Of a DNA stretch of 64,000 nt, positions 17,093-28,200 are shown piece by piece. Below the pieces are notes generated by a model. The model worked only from the letters and a program-made list of their open reading frames with translations. It was not told the DNA's origin and ran no database searches. The number at the start of each line of letters is the position of its first letter. Position 1 is the first letter of the stretch. Where the stretch lies: positions 434,001-498,000 of the forward strand of contig JAHDQO010000001.1 of assembly GCA_018433765.1 (NCBI GenBank). The letters are read 5' to 3'. The position numbers and the translations under genes were made by a program. This stretch comes from Tissierellales bacterium (GTDB taxonomy: Bacteria > Bacillota > Clostridia > Tissierellales > Sedimentibacteraceae).

Positions 17093-19168
17093 ATGTATTT
17101 AAAAAGTGTATTACTTGAAAATTTTAGGAAGTTTGGCGATAAGAATAATATTATAGAATTTGTTAGTGCAGAAGATTACAAGAAGGATTCTAATATTAAT
17201 ATAGCGCCTAAAACAACATTAATCATTGGAAAAAATAATAGTGGAAAAACAACAGTAATAGATGCTTTGTATAAGTTAATAAAGAATATCTCATTTAAAG
17301 CTATAGATTTTAACTTTGATTATCTTAAAAAATTACTGAATTTATACATCAGTGAAAATTTGGATAGTGAAAAATTAGAATTACCTACTTTGAAGTTTGT
17401 TGTTACAATTGGAATTGATAATGGTAAGGAAGACATATTAACTAATATTATTCCTTTTATGTCTCTTGAAGACACAGAAAAGTCAAAGATAGATATTATT
17501 GTTGAGTGGGCAGTAAGAGATCGTGAATTGTTTATAAAAGCTGTAAAAGAGTTTATTTCAAAAGATTTTAAAACCCAAAAATTTGATAGATTTTTAGAGT
17601 TGATTGATAAAACTGATTTTGAAATTTCATACTATAATTCAAATAGGGACAAAAAGAAAAATTTTTCTTTAAAAAAATTGATTGAAATAACACCAATTAG
17701 AGCAAATAATGTTAATAGTGAAAACTGTTTATCAGATGCATTTTCTAAGATAGTAGACTATAGATATTCTAACGTTTTAGACCCGCAAATCGCTAGCGAA
17801 TTAGATAGTCAAATTATTGATATTAATGATAGATTGACAAGAGATATAAGTATGCAACATACTAATAATATTAACTTATCTTTAAGCAAAATGATATTAG
17901 GCGAAAAATGTCAAGTGTTATTAAAATCTAATTTAAATTTTCAAAAATTGATTAAAAATGTACTTAAATATGAATATGTAGAAGGAAAAAATAATATACC
18001 AGAACAACAATTTGGATTAGGATATACTAATTTAATGATGATTATAGCTGAAATCATTACATATATGGAAAAATACCCAGAAACTTCATTTAACAGTCAA
18101 ATAAATTTGATTTCTATAGAAGAACCAGAAACCTTTATGCATCCTCAAATGCAAGAACAGTTTATAAAAAATATAAATGAGATGATTGCTTCTTTATTGG
18201 AAAATAATAAGAAACATGTAAATAGTCAGATTATTATAACAACACATTCATCACATATACTTAATAGTAAGATACATGAAGGTAATACTTTTAACAATAT
18301 TAACTATATTACTTGTAGTAATAATTATGCTAATTCAATATGTTTAAATGATGACATAATGATTGACTTTCCTAAAAATAATAAAAATAAAGATTGTTGG
18401 AAGCGAGAACAAAAACTTAAGTTTTTAAAAAAACACATTAAATATAAAATCTCAGAACTTTTTTTTGCTGACGCGGTTATATTTGTTGAAGGAATAACAG
18501 AGTATACATTGCTTCAACACTATTTAGATATAGATCCTCGTTTGAATAAATATTATATTTCAGTTATTTTAGTAAATGGAGCTCATGCGAGAGTTTATGA
18601 AAATCTCATTTATGCTTTAAGTATGCCTACTTTAATTATTACAGATATTGACATCAAAAGAGAAAAAATAGAAAAAGGTGAAAAAGATAAAAAGTGTCCT
18701 GGACAAGAACCGTTTTATATGCAAATGTGTTCAGATAAATTAAGAGGAAGAAAAACAACTAATAGTACATTATCATATTTTTATAAGAACGAATATGTTG
18801 AGAATATAATTAAGGGTGATTATAAGAAGCTAAATAACTTAATGATAATTTGTCAGAAAGATCCTATTGAAAATTATTATTCAACAAGTTTTGAAGAAGC
18901 TTTTATATTAACAAATTTTAAAAATGATATAGTTAGAAATGTACTAGAAAAAGTTAAGCCATATATATATATAGAGATTATTAGTAATGGGGGGGTTAGA
19001 CATAATTCATATAAGCTACAAAAAAAGTTGTCAAATTTGAAAAGTAATTTTGCAAATGAATTATTATATGAAATTTTGATATGTGATGATAAAAGCTTAA
19101 TTCCTCAATTACCTAAATACATTAAAGATGGATTACAATTTTTACAAGATAGATTAGGAGGTAATTAA
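17093..19168 (+). CDS. OLD-family ATPase-TOPRIM endonuclease (GajA-like)
   Basis: A 691-residue protein beginning LKSVLLENFRKFGD, as in ABC/SMC-type OLD proteins. Walker A GKNNSGKT is at 46-53. A signature-like segment GLGYTNLMMIIAEI precedes Walker B SIEEPETFMHPQ near 342. The C-terminal TOPRIM domain has IFVEGITE (~463) and TDIDI (~517), the acidic metal-binding residues. It is followed 1 bp later by a UvrD-type helicase, the pairing of class 2 OLD and Gabija systems. GajA proteins are usually shorter (~580 residues), so this is Gabija-like rather than certainly Gabija. Role in defence is inferred from the pairing. Confidence 0.8.
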   Translation: MYLKSVLLENFRKFGDKNNIIEFVSAEDYKKDSNINIAPKTTLIIGKNNSGKTTVIDALYKLIKNISFKAIDFNFDYLKKLLNLYISENLDSEKLELPTLKFVVTIGIDNGKEDILTNIIPFMSLEDTEKSKIDIIVEWAVRDRELFIKAVKEFISKDFKTQKFDRFLELIDKTDFEISYYNSNRDKKKNFSLKKLIEITPIRANNVNSENCLSDAFSKIVDYRYSNVLDPQIASELDSQIIDINDRLTRDISMQHTNNINLSLSKMILGEKCQVLLKSNLNFQKLIKNVLKYEYVEGKNNIPEQQFGLGYTNLMMIIAEIITYMEKYPETSFNSQINLISIEEPETFMHPQMQEQFIKNINEMIASLLENNKKHVNSQIIITTHSSHILNSKIHEGNTFNNINYITCSNNYANSICLNDDIMIDFPKNNKNKDCWKREQKLKFLKKHIKYKISELFFADAVIFVEGITEYTLLQHYLDIDPRLNKYYISVILVNGAHARVYENLIYALSMPTLIITDIDIKREKIEKGEKDKKCPGQEPFYMQMCSDKLRGRKTTNSTLSYFYKNEYVENIIKGDYKKLNNLMIICQKDPIENYYSTSFEEAFILTNFKNDIVRNVLEKVKPYIYIEIISNGGVRHNSYKLQKKLSNLKSNFANELLYEILICDDKSLIPQLPKYIKDGLQFLQDRLGGN

Positions 19169-19169
19169 A

Positions 19170-21239
19170 ATGGATACTAAAAATTTATCTATTTCCTCTG
19201 AAAATAAAATTAAAGAAAAACAAGTTTTTGAAAGGATTTCGCGATGTATTGATGCGAAAAAAAGCATGGTTTTTGATGCTGGAGCAGGTTCAGGAAAAAC
19301 TTATTCATTAGTACAATCGTTAAAATACATTATAAATCATTACGGTAAAATTCTGAAAAAACATAATCAAAAAATCTTATGTATCACATATACCAACGTT
19401 GCAGTTTTTGAGATTAAAGATAGATTGGGAAATACTGGTTTAATAGAAGTATCTACTATACATGATTGTGTATGGGGTATCATAGAACCGTATCAAAAGC
19501 AGCTTGTAGAAATTCATTGTGATAAGTTACAACATGAGATTGATACAATAGAAGAAGCACTAGAAAGTGAAAAGTGGGCAGAAAAATACAGATATTTATC
19601 GGAAGATGAAAAGAATGCTTTTTTGACAATAATGAACAAAAAAAAAGAAGATTACTTTAAGCATAAAAATGATAAATCAGCCCCATTCAAGGCTTCGTTA
19701 CCTGAAATTTTAAATACCTACCCTAAACTTATGAGTAATGTTGGTAATTTTAAAAAAACAGTGGATAGTCTATTTAAAATTATAAAATATAAAAAAGTCA
19801 TTAAAAAAATAGAAGGTAAGGAAAGTAAATTTAATAAAGTAAAATATGATGCTCGATTCAACAATGATAAGCTTGAGTCAATGAGAATTAGTCATGATAC
19901 TTTATTAGAATATACAGAAAAGCTTGTTGAGCAAAGTGACCTACTAAAACAAATTATTTGTGATAGATATCCATTTGTTTTAGTAGATGAATATCAAGAT
20001 ACAGATTCCAAAGTGATCAACACATTAAGTGTTATAGATGAATTTTCTAAAATGATTCAACATGATTTTTTTGTGGGGTATTATGGGGATGTAAAGCAAA
20101 ATATTTATGATACCGGTGTTGGAAGTGATTTTTACAATATTCATAAAGGATTAGAGAGAATAATAAAAACATTCAATAGACGATCAGCAAAAGAAGTAAT
20201 TTTTATTGCTAATAAAATTAGAAATGATGATGTAAAACAAAAATCGATATATGAGAATTTTCCAAAAGGTAGTGTTTCTTTTTATAATATGAATATAGAA
20301 CGACAAGAATTTATTAAGGCTCACATAAAAAAGTGGAACATCACAAAAAAAAATAAGTTACATTGTTTTGAGTTAACAAATGAGCTTGTCGCTCAACAAA
20401 GTGGCTTTACAACCATTTATAATTTTTTTAAAAATTCAAGATGGTATAAGCTAGGAAGAAATTTTGAATTTTTACGTGAACATGTATTGAGTTTAGATGT
20501 TAAGAAATTAGGAATTGTACAGAAGTTACTCTTTAGAATTTTAAATTTTAAATTCAAAATAAACCAAAATGAAACAATGGTTTCAGATGTTGTTGTTGAA
20601 AAAGCTACAAAAGATATAAACATTTTAAAGTTAAGAGAACTTGTAGAAAAATTCAGAAAAATTAAAGGAGAGACACTCAAAGATTATATTGAGAATCTTT
20701 TTTCGAAGTATCACAATGAAGATGAGAAGTATGATAAATGTTTGGAATATATAATAGGTGAAGAAATTAAATCATACTCGGATGTTGAAGATTTCATCTT
20801 AAATCAATTGTATTTTTTTAATGAACAAGAAGAACATTCTGATGAGTATATTCAAGAAAGCAAGAATGCCGTAACTAGCTTTCTTGAAACCAATATGAAT
20901 GAATTTAATTTGTGGCATGATTTTATCATAGACAGGAGTGAAAGTGACACTATTTATCATACCTATCATGGAACAAAAGGTCGAGAGTTTGATAATGTGA
21001 TTATTTTTATGACTTCCAAATTTGGTAGAGATAATAAATATTTTAGTAGATTACTTAAAGTGTTGGCAGTGAAAGATGAGGTGGCAGAAAGAAATACTAA
21101 GACAGAAGAAGCGAGAAACTTGCTTTATGTTGCGGTGACAAGAAGTATAATAAATTTAAGCATACTTTATCTAGATGATATAGATGATGCTAAAGCACAA
21201 GTTGAACATGTATTTGGTGAAATAAAATATGATATATAA
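19170..21239 (+). CDS. UvrD/Rep-type helicase partner (GajB-like)
   Basis: A 689-residue SF1 helicase. Motif I DAGAGSGKT is near residue 37, Ia ITYTNVAVFEI near 70, motif II LVDEYQDTD near 271, III YGDVKQNIYDTG near 309, V HGTKGREFDNVI near 601, VI NLLYVAVTR near 651. The stop of the OLD gene and this ATG are adjacent, so the two are coupled. GajB proteins are about 500 residues; this one has extra helical insertions between motifs Ia and II and between III and V. With the OLD nuclease it should form a DNA-sensing/cleaving complex (family knowledge). Confidence 0.8.
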   Translation: MDTKNLSISSENKIKEKQVFERISRCIDAKKSMVFDAGAGSGKTYSLVQSLKYIINHYGKILKKHNQKILCITYTNVAVFEIKDRLGNTGLIEVSTIHDCVWGIIEPYQKQLVEIHCDKLQHEIDTIEEALESEKWAEKYRYLSEDEKNAFLTIMNKKKEDYFKHKNDKSAPFKASLPEILNTYPKLMSNVGNFKKTVDSLFKIIKYKKVIKKIEGKESKFNKVKYDARFNNDKLESMRISHDTLLEYTEKLVEQSDLLKQIICDRYPFVLVDEYQDTDSKVINTLSVIDEFSKMIQHDFFVGYYGDVKQNIYDTGVGSDFYNIHKGLERIIKTFNRRSAKEVIFIANKIRNDDVKQKSIYENFPKGSVSFYNMNIERQEFIKAHIKKWNITKKNKLHCFELTNELVAQQSGFTTIYNFFKNSRWYKLGRNFEFLREHVLSLDVKKLGIVQKLLFRILNFKFKINQNETMVSDVVVEKATKDINILKLRELVEKFRKIKGETLKDYIENLFSKYHNEDEKYDKCLEYIIGEEIKSYSDVEDFILNQLYFFNEQEEHSDEYIQESKNAVTSFLETNMNEFNLWHDFIIDRSESDTIYHTYHGTKGREFDNVIIFMTSKFGRDNKYFSRLLKVLAVKDEVAERNTKTEEARNLLYVAVTRSIINLSILYLDDIDDAKAQVEHVFGEIKYDI

Positions 21240-21583
21240 AAGATTGCATTGAATGAGTTTTTATACTGTAGAGTAATCTTCACATTATCCATATTAGAGA
21301 AAGAACCTAACGTCTATAATGTGTAGTTGATAATATAAGAATAGCTAGTTTAAATTTATCTATTATTAATAATTTTTAGTTATATACCTTAAAAAATGAA
21401 GAAGTTCCATCAGTTCATCTTCAAAATTTAGAATACCATATGGTGATTTTAATAAATTATGCATTTGAATACAAAAATTCAAGTACTGTAAAATTAATTC
21501 AACTAGTCAAGAGCATATTGATTGGTATTAAATTAAAAATATTCAACAATAAGGGAAAAATAACAATGAAAGGAAGTATAAAT
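21240..21583 (+). other. Inter-module gap containing hairpin copy B
   Basis: Between the Gabija-like pair and the metallophosphoesterase-Hsp90 gene. The main feature is hairpin copy B. The remaining ~250 bp upstream of ATG 21584 is AT-rich. An in-frame ATG at 21440 would add 48 residues but lacks a good ribosome-binding site. Confidence 0.4.
21276..21329 (+). repeat. Covarying hairpin repeat, copy B
   Basis: The arms CTTCACATTAT and ATAATGTGTAG pair; the CACATTAT/ATAATGTG part is perfect. The interior CCATATTAG and GTCTATAATG match copies A and C, with the same distance between them. It lies 37 bp after the helicase stop and separates the two defence modules. Confidence 0.7.
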
Positions 21584-24500
21584 ATGTCATTCTTTAGAAT
21601 TCTTCATTTATCAGATATACATATTGGGAAAACTTATAAGTCATCTGAAGATATTGCTTATAAAGTAATTTCAGATATTGATCAAAATGGATTGTGTTCA
21701 TTAAGAAGTGTTGTTGTTACTGGAGATATTTTTGATGGTCAAGTAAAAGACAGTGACAGACTAATAAATGAAGCTATTACTTTTTTTGAGATTTTGTTAG
21801 AGGAAATAAACCTTAATCAAGCCAATAGTAAAATATCTAAGGAAGATTTTATATTTGTTCCGGGGAACCATGATTTAATAAGGGTAGATAACGAAGAAGA
21901 AAAATGGGCTAAATATAAAAAGTTTTTATCAAAATTCTATGGCACTATTCCTAAATATTATAACGTAAAAAATTATTCAGTATTTAGACCTTATGATAAA
22001 GAGAAAATAGTTTTTCTTGGTTTTAATTCTTGTCAAATTGAAAAGAAAAAAATTTTCAATAAAAAATATTTAAGTATATTAGAAGAAAATATCAGTGATA
22101 ATAAATTGCTAGCTAATGGAATTATTAAAAAAGATTTGTTAAAAATATTAGAAAAAGAAGAAGCAGATGAATATAAAGATTTTGGTAATATATCGTTGAG
22201 TCAAATTGCGGATATGAGAAGAAAAGTGAAAGGTTTAGATGAATATAATGTAGTAGCATTATTTCATCATCATTTTTATCTTTTTCCTGAAGTGGCACGA
22301 GAGTTTGGTGATTCTAGCTTAGTTAGAAATTATACAGATTTAGTTCGTTTTTTAAAATATATGAATGTTAAAACTGTGCTGCATGGTCACAAACATTTTG
22401 ATCTAGAGCGCCCTTTTATTACAGATGATTATTACAATACAACAGAAAGTATAATTGATGTTTTTGCTGGTGGCTCAGTTGGTACTAATAGAAAAGATAG
22501 ACATACATTTAGTGTGATTGATTTTTATGAAAAAAAAGATGATATTAAATTACTACAAAACAAATTTATTTATAATGAGGAAGAACTAGAACCAATTGCT
22601 AGAAAACAAATACCACCACAAAATCTAGCAAATAGAATTGTTAAATTATTAGAAATGTTAAAAACAATAAATCCACAAGCATATATAGATTATACTAAAT
22701 CGATTGATAAAATATTTAAGATATATAATACATGTAATGAAATTACCAATTGGGTAAGTGAAGCTATTACTGGATTTAATGAAGTTTATAAATATCTAGA
22801 CGATGATTTCAGAAATATTTTATTTCTTTTGTATGCAATAAATTATAGAACGTTATCCTATAAAGCAATTGTAGGAAAAGAAAATTCATACTTCGAATCA
22901 TCTTCTGTTATATTAAAAAAGCTATTTATCGATCAATTGAAAACAAACATTTTTTGTCTGTCAGTAGATGATTATCATTCATTGTTTGGTATAAAAAAAC
23001 TAAATGATTTAGCAAATAAGTGTGACAAATTATTAAATAAGTGTACCAACAAAACAACTCAATTATATCTTGCATTTAGCATGGTAGGTGTATTTTTTGC
23101 TGACTTATATTTGGTGCTAACAGAGTATGCTGATGATTTTAAAGAAAGTATTAAATATAAAATCAATATAAAAATAGAAGAAAATAAATTTCATGAAAAT
23201 GTTCCAGCACCGAGAATAGTACTCCAATCTGATGCTGATAGAAGAAGTGCTTATGTGCAACTTTTATGTAATGAGGCAACTGCACATAAAATGGCTGTTT
23301 TGTTTATTAAAGAATTTGATCTAATGATTAATAAATTTGAAGATTATTTTAAACTGATAGGTTTAAAATTATATTATCTAATTCCTAAAATAGATAAAGA
23401 TAACATGAAAAATACGTTGGATAATTATAATTTTGAAGCATATATACCTACTTTGCTTCCATTACTAACAGGAGATAATATTTATAAGTGTAAAGTTGTT
23501 TTTTCAAGAGAATTAATACAGAATTCTATTGATGCAATAGCTGTAAGAGAAGAAAAGGGAAAATGTGATTTTCCGAAGAAGATTTTTATAGAAATTGGTA
23601 AAGATAAAAACAAGAAACGTTATTTTAAAATTAAAGATAATGGTACAGGCATGGATAGATATAAAATTGAAAGATATTTTACTAGTATAGGAAGAAGTTT
23701 TTATTCTGGAGATGAATATGAAGATTTAAATATTAGTTACAGACCTATAAGTAATTTTGGTATAGGTTTTTTGTCGTCTTTTATGGTATGTCAAGAAATA
23801 GGTGTCAGAACAAAATATTATTTAGAGAATAGTGAAGGCTTGAAACTTCACATTCCTAATTATGACGGTTGCTTTTTTATTGAACGTGATGAAAATACTG
23901 AAGTTGGTACAGAGTTAAAATTATATTTAAATAATAGTATAAGTTCAGATGAAATTGTTGATTATATTAAAAAAGTAATGCTAGATATAAAATATAGTAT
24001 TAATATTAAAATTATAAATGAAAAGGAAGAAAAAGAGATTAATATTCACGCACATCAAATAAGGAAAAATAATACAGAATCAAAATTAAGATTTTTTATT
24101 CCATTTAATGAAAAAGGTGAAGTGCTCAATATTGAGTATGAAAAAGAAGTGATTAATGGTAATTTTATTGATAAATATGAATATGGATTATTGATACAAT
24201 CAATTAAGCAAAAACAAAATTATAGTAATCAAAAAATACTTAATGCTGGTATTTTAGTAGAGCAAACAAATTTGAGCTATTTATTTGGAAAAGAGTTTGA
24301 TAAAATTTATAATCGTTTCAATGAATATTTTTATAATGATATAATCATAAATTTTCCTGCAAATTGGGTACAGATAGATGTTTCAAGAGAAAAAATTACA
24401 GGATTTACTCAGTTGATTAAAAAATCTAACAGCAAAAACTCTAAAAATCTTATTGGGGAAAAAATTGCGGAATGCTTATATAATCAAATACTATGTTTTT

Positions 24501-25159
24501 TGGAATATAGCAAGAAAACAGATATTAGGTTACCAATAATATATTTACAAAAAGTTATACAATATGCAATTAGTTTTTGTGGACAAAATAGGGTGGATAT
24601 TCGTAAAAAAATAGACAAATTGAAATATATATTAAATATTAAATTTACTGATAAAAGTGTAATTTATGAAATAAAACATAGAGAAAACATTAAACAAAGA
24701 AAAGTTATTTCTTATGAAAATGATGAAGCTAAGTTAATTTGTAATAAATTGAAAAATAATTTAAAAATTAATTTTAATCCTCGAAATAAACATATTCAAG
24801 ATAATAAAAGAAACAAGCAAGAAGATTTAAGATATTTATATAGACTATTTGAATCAACTATTATTGAAGAAAATTTTATATATACAGAAAAGAAAATATA
24901 TAAATTATTGAATGAAATAGGTTTGAAATTAAGGGTTAAAAGTAGTAATATTAATTATTTATTCACACTTTTACTTTTAATGATATCAGATGATGATTTT
25001 ATAAAAAAAGAAACCGCATCAATTATATCATTTATTGAGATTTTTATTATGCAAACTTTAAATATTAGCAATGTTGAGAAAGGTATAAATAGTATATCTG
25101 TGAACTATGATGATTTAGTTATGTTTTTCAACAATAAACTTAATAATGATAAAAAATAA
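21584..25159 (+). CDS. Metallophosphoesterase-Hsp90-like ATPase fusion
   Basis: A 1191-residue protein. Residues 1-300 form a calcineurin-like phosphoesterase with all metal motifs: DIHIG (~11), GDIFDG (~47), GNHD (~94), HHH (~227), GHKH (~268). A helical region follows. A GHKL ATPase comes next, with N-box RELIQNSIDAI (~641), DNGTGMD (~686) and NFGIGFLSSFM (~725), then an Hsp90-like middle region. The C-terminal ~250 residues are AT-rich helical sequence of unknown role. ATG 21584 follows AAGGAAG. The combination resembles no well-characterised system I know. Its neighbours are a Gabija-like pair and a nuclease-STAND gene, so a defence role is likely (inference). Confidence 0.75.
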   Translation: MSFFRILHLSDIHIGKTYKSSEDIAYKVISDIDQNGLCSLRSVVVTGDIFDGQVKDSDRLINEAITFFEILLEEINLNQANSKISKEDFIFVPGNHDLIRVDNEEEKWAKYKKFLSKFYGTIPKYYNVKNYSVFRPYDKEKIVFLGFNSCQIEKKKIFNKKYLSILEENISDNKLLANGIIKKDLLKILEKEEADEYKDFGNISLSQIADMRRKVKGLDEYNVVALFHHHFYLFPEVAREFGDSSLVRNYTDLVRFLKYMNVKTVLHGHKHFDLERPFITDDYYNTTESIIDVFAGGSVGTNRKDRHTFSVIDFYEKKDDIKLLQNKFIYNEEELEPIARKQIPPQNLANRIVKLLEMLKTINPQAYIDYTKSIDKIFKIYNTCNEITNWVSEAITGFNEVYKYLDDDFRNILFLLYAINYRTLSYKAIVGKENSYFESSSVILKKLFIDQLKTNIFCLSVDDYHSLFGIKKLNDLANKCDKLLNKCTNKTTQLYLAFSMVGVFFADLYLVLTEYADDFKESIKYKINIKIEENKFHENVPAPRIVLQSDADRRSAYVQLLCNEATAHKMAVLFIKEFDLMINKFEDYFKLIGLKLYYLIPKIDKDNMKNTLDNYNFEAYIPTLLPLLTGDNIYKCKVVFSRELIQNSIDAIAVREEKGKCDFPKKIFIEIGKDKNKKRYFKIKDNGTGMDRYKIERYFTSIGRSFYSGDEYEDLNISYRPISNFGIGFLSSFMVCQEIGVRTKYYLENSEGLKLHIPNYDGCFFIERDENTEVGTELKLYLNNSISSDEIVDYIKKVMLDIKYSINIKIINEKEEKEINIHAHQIRKNNTESKLRFFIPFNEKGEVLNIEYEKEVINGNFIDKYEYGLLIQSIKQKQNYSNQKILNAGILVEQTNLSYLFGKEFDKIYNRFNEYFYNDIIINFPANWVQIDVSREKITGFTQLIKKSNSKNSKNLIGEKIAECLYNQILCFLEYSKKTDIRLPIIYLQKVIQYAISFCGQNRVDIRKKIDKLKYILNIKFTDKSVIYEIKHRENIKQRKVISYENDEAKLICNKLKNNLKINFNPRNKHIQDNKRNKQEDLRYLYRLFESTIIEENFIYTEKKIYKLLNEIGLKLRVKSSNINYLFTLLLLMISDDDFIKKETASIISFIEIFIMQTLNISNVEKGINSISVNYDDLVMFFNNKLNNDKK

Positions 25160-25294
25160 AATGATATAGTTTAGTTCGTATCAAACCTATTTCTTAATAA
25201 GTAAATAGTATTGTTATTTTTACAATCTTTATTAAACAAAGATATAAATGAGATATAGATTTATAAAATTTACATATGTAAAAGAGGAGAAATT

Positions 25295-28200
25295 ATGAGT
25301 AATATTTATGAAGTAACTAATGAGCATATAGAAAAATTAAACGATTTACAACTTACAAAGATATTATCTAAACTTATGTACTTAGAAGCGAATAAATACA
25401 ATATAGATAAGTCTAAAGTTAATTGTTCTTTAAAAATAACAGTATCAGATGGAGGAGAAGATGCTTCAATAAAATGGAATAACGGTCCACAGAGTACAGA
25501 TTGGTTTAAGTGTAGATATAATTTATTTCAATGTAAATCAACTCGAATGGGACCTGCAAAGTGTAAGGAAGAACTATTACAGAAGAAAAAAAGTGGTGAA
25601 GTTGTCAGAAAACTAAAGCCAAGGGTAGAGAAAGTTTTTGGAGAGAAAGGTAGTTACATATTATTTTATTATAAATCATTGAATATGGAAGGAGTAAAAG
25701 AGAGAATAGCAAAGTTTAGAGAAGCATTAAAAGAAGCTAAAAAAGACTATTATAAAACAGCTTCTATTCATATTTATGATGCAAATAAAATTGCTGCATG
25801 GGTAAATAATTATTTAGCTGCTATAATTGAAGTATTAAGATATAATGGAGTATATTTACCAGCAAATTTGTTAACATGGGATGAATGGAGTAAATACAAA
25901 GAACATAGTAAATATAAATTTGAAACAGATGAAAAAATAGAATCACATATAAAACAATTAAGAAAACACTTTAAAGATGGAGAGAATAAGATTGCAAGAA
26001 TCGTAGGATTATCAGGATTAGGTAAGACTAGAATAGCACTGGAGACTTTTAGAAATAATGATACATTACAAAATAATTTTATAAATAAGAAAGTTGTTTA
26101 TATTGATGCTATTTACTGCGAAAATGAAATAGTACCATTAGTAGTTGAGTTTAGAAGAAATGAAATTAGTGGAATACTAGTAGTTGATAATTGTAGTATA
26201 GAATTGCATAAAAGACTAGTTAATGAAATAAAGCATAAATCATCTAAACTAAATATATTAACATTAGATTATAATTTAGAAACAATATCATGTGATTATC
26301 CTATAATTGAAATAAAACAAGTATCAACAGATGTTGTAAAAAAAATTATAAAGCAGTCATATAATAATATACCTGATGATGATATAAATAGAATTGCTGA
26401 ATTTGCACAAGGGTTTCCTCAGATGGCTGTATTAATATCTGAGGCAAGACTAAATGGCGAAGATACTTTAGGAATATTAAATGATACTGAAATAGCTAAT
26501 AAGTTACTTTGGGGGAGAGATAATCCAGATGATCTTAAACTTGAAGTGATAAAGGCATGTTCAATATTTGAAAATTTTGGTTTTTTTGAAGATAAGGTTG
26601 AAGAAAGAGATTATATAGCAGAAATAATTTGCGATGATAGAATAAACAAAGATAATTTTTATAGGTATACTAAATATTTTATTAAAAAAGGTATTTTGGA
26701 TAAAAGAGGAAGATATTTAGCAGTAACACCATTACCATTAGCAATTAGATTAGCAGCACAATGGTGGAAAGAATGTAGTCCTGAAAAAGGTAAAAAGATA
26801 ATATTATCGGATATGCCTAATAATATGGTTGATTTTTTATGTAATCAAATAAGTAAATTACATTTTGTTGAAGAAACAAGAGAATTAACAGGAGATTTAT
26901 GTAGTAAAACAAGCCCTTTTGGCCAAGCGGAAGTATTGACTACTAACAGAGGTGGACGTATCTTCCGCGCATTATCAAAAGTTAATCCTCAATCAGCATC
27001 AATAGCAATATATAATGCATTCAAAAAATATTCGGTAGAAGAGCTTAAAAAGATTACTATTGAAAGAAGGGAACTAGTATGGGCTTTAGAAAATTTATGT
27101 TTCTGGAAAAAAACATTTGATAATTCAGCTAGAACTTTATTAATGTTAGCAGCTGCTGAGAATGAAAGTTGGGCTAATAATGCTACAGGAATTTTGACTC
27201 AGCTATTTCATATTTTTCTTTCTGGTACACAAGCAGAACCTAAACAAAGGTTAAATATTGTAAAAGAAGCGTTAGTTAAAAATGAAGAAGAATATAAAAT
27301 TTTAGCAATAAAAATATTAGGAAGTGCAATCGTAACTGAAGGTTTTGCAAAAATGTCAGGTCCAGAAAAACAAGGAAGTAGACCAACTAGTGAAGAGTGG
27401 AAACCTGCACTATGGAAAGAAGTTTTTGATTATTGGGAAGAGGCACTTATGTTGTTAACTAATATAGCAATACAAAAAAATAAATTAGGAGTAATGGCAA
27501 GAAAGGAGATAACTGGTGGTTTTAGAGGATTAGTTCAATATGGACGTATAAATGCTTTAGATAGTTCTCTAAATGTAATAGGAAAAGAATTTAATTATAA
27601 TTGGTTTGAATTAATTGATTCAATTAAGAATACAATAAAATTTGAATCTTCAAATATGCCAAGAGAGGGAATCTATAAATTAAATGAATGGTTAAATTTA
27701 TTCATGCCTAATCTATTAAAAGATAAATTAAAATTAATTGTAAGTTTACCAAATTGGGAATATGAAGAAAATGAAAAAGGACATTATATAAATGTTGCGG
27801 AGATAAGATGCAAAGAATTTGCAAAAGAGTGTATAGAAAATATTGAGGAATTATATGAAAATTTATTTGTTATATATTGTGGTGAACAAAGACAAGGATA
27901 TAATTTTGGTAAAGAATTAGGATTACTTTGTAATAAACCGCAAGTTTTTATTAACAAAAGCATTGAATGTTTAGTTGATAATGAAGACCCTAATTTAGTA
28001 GTTCTAGGAGGTTTTTTAAATTCATTAAAAATAAAAGATAATAAGATTGTAGAAAATACTTTGGATTATATAGTTAGCAATAAAAAATTAAAAAAACATT
28101 TAGTTTATTTAACTAGTATGATTAATCCTGTTGATAATGATATAGATAGAATTCAAATGCTATTTAATGATAAAGAAAATATTATATCAAGTTTTAGATA

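Noticed and set aside
17093-21239. Retron or reverse-transcriptase defence system
   Set aside because: No YxDD motif in any frame; the pair is OLD plus UvrD.
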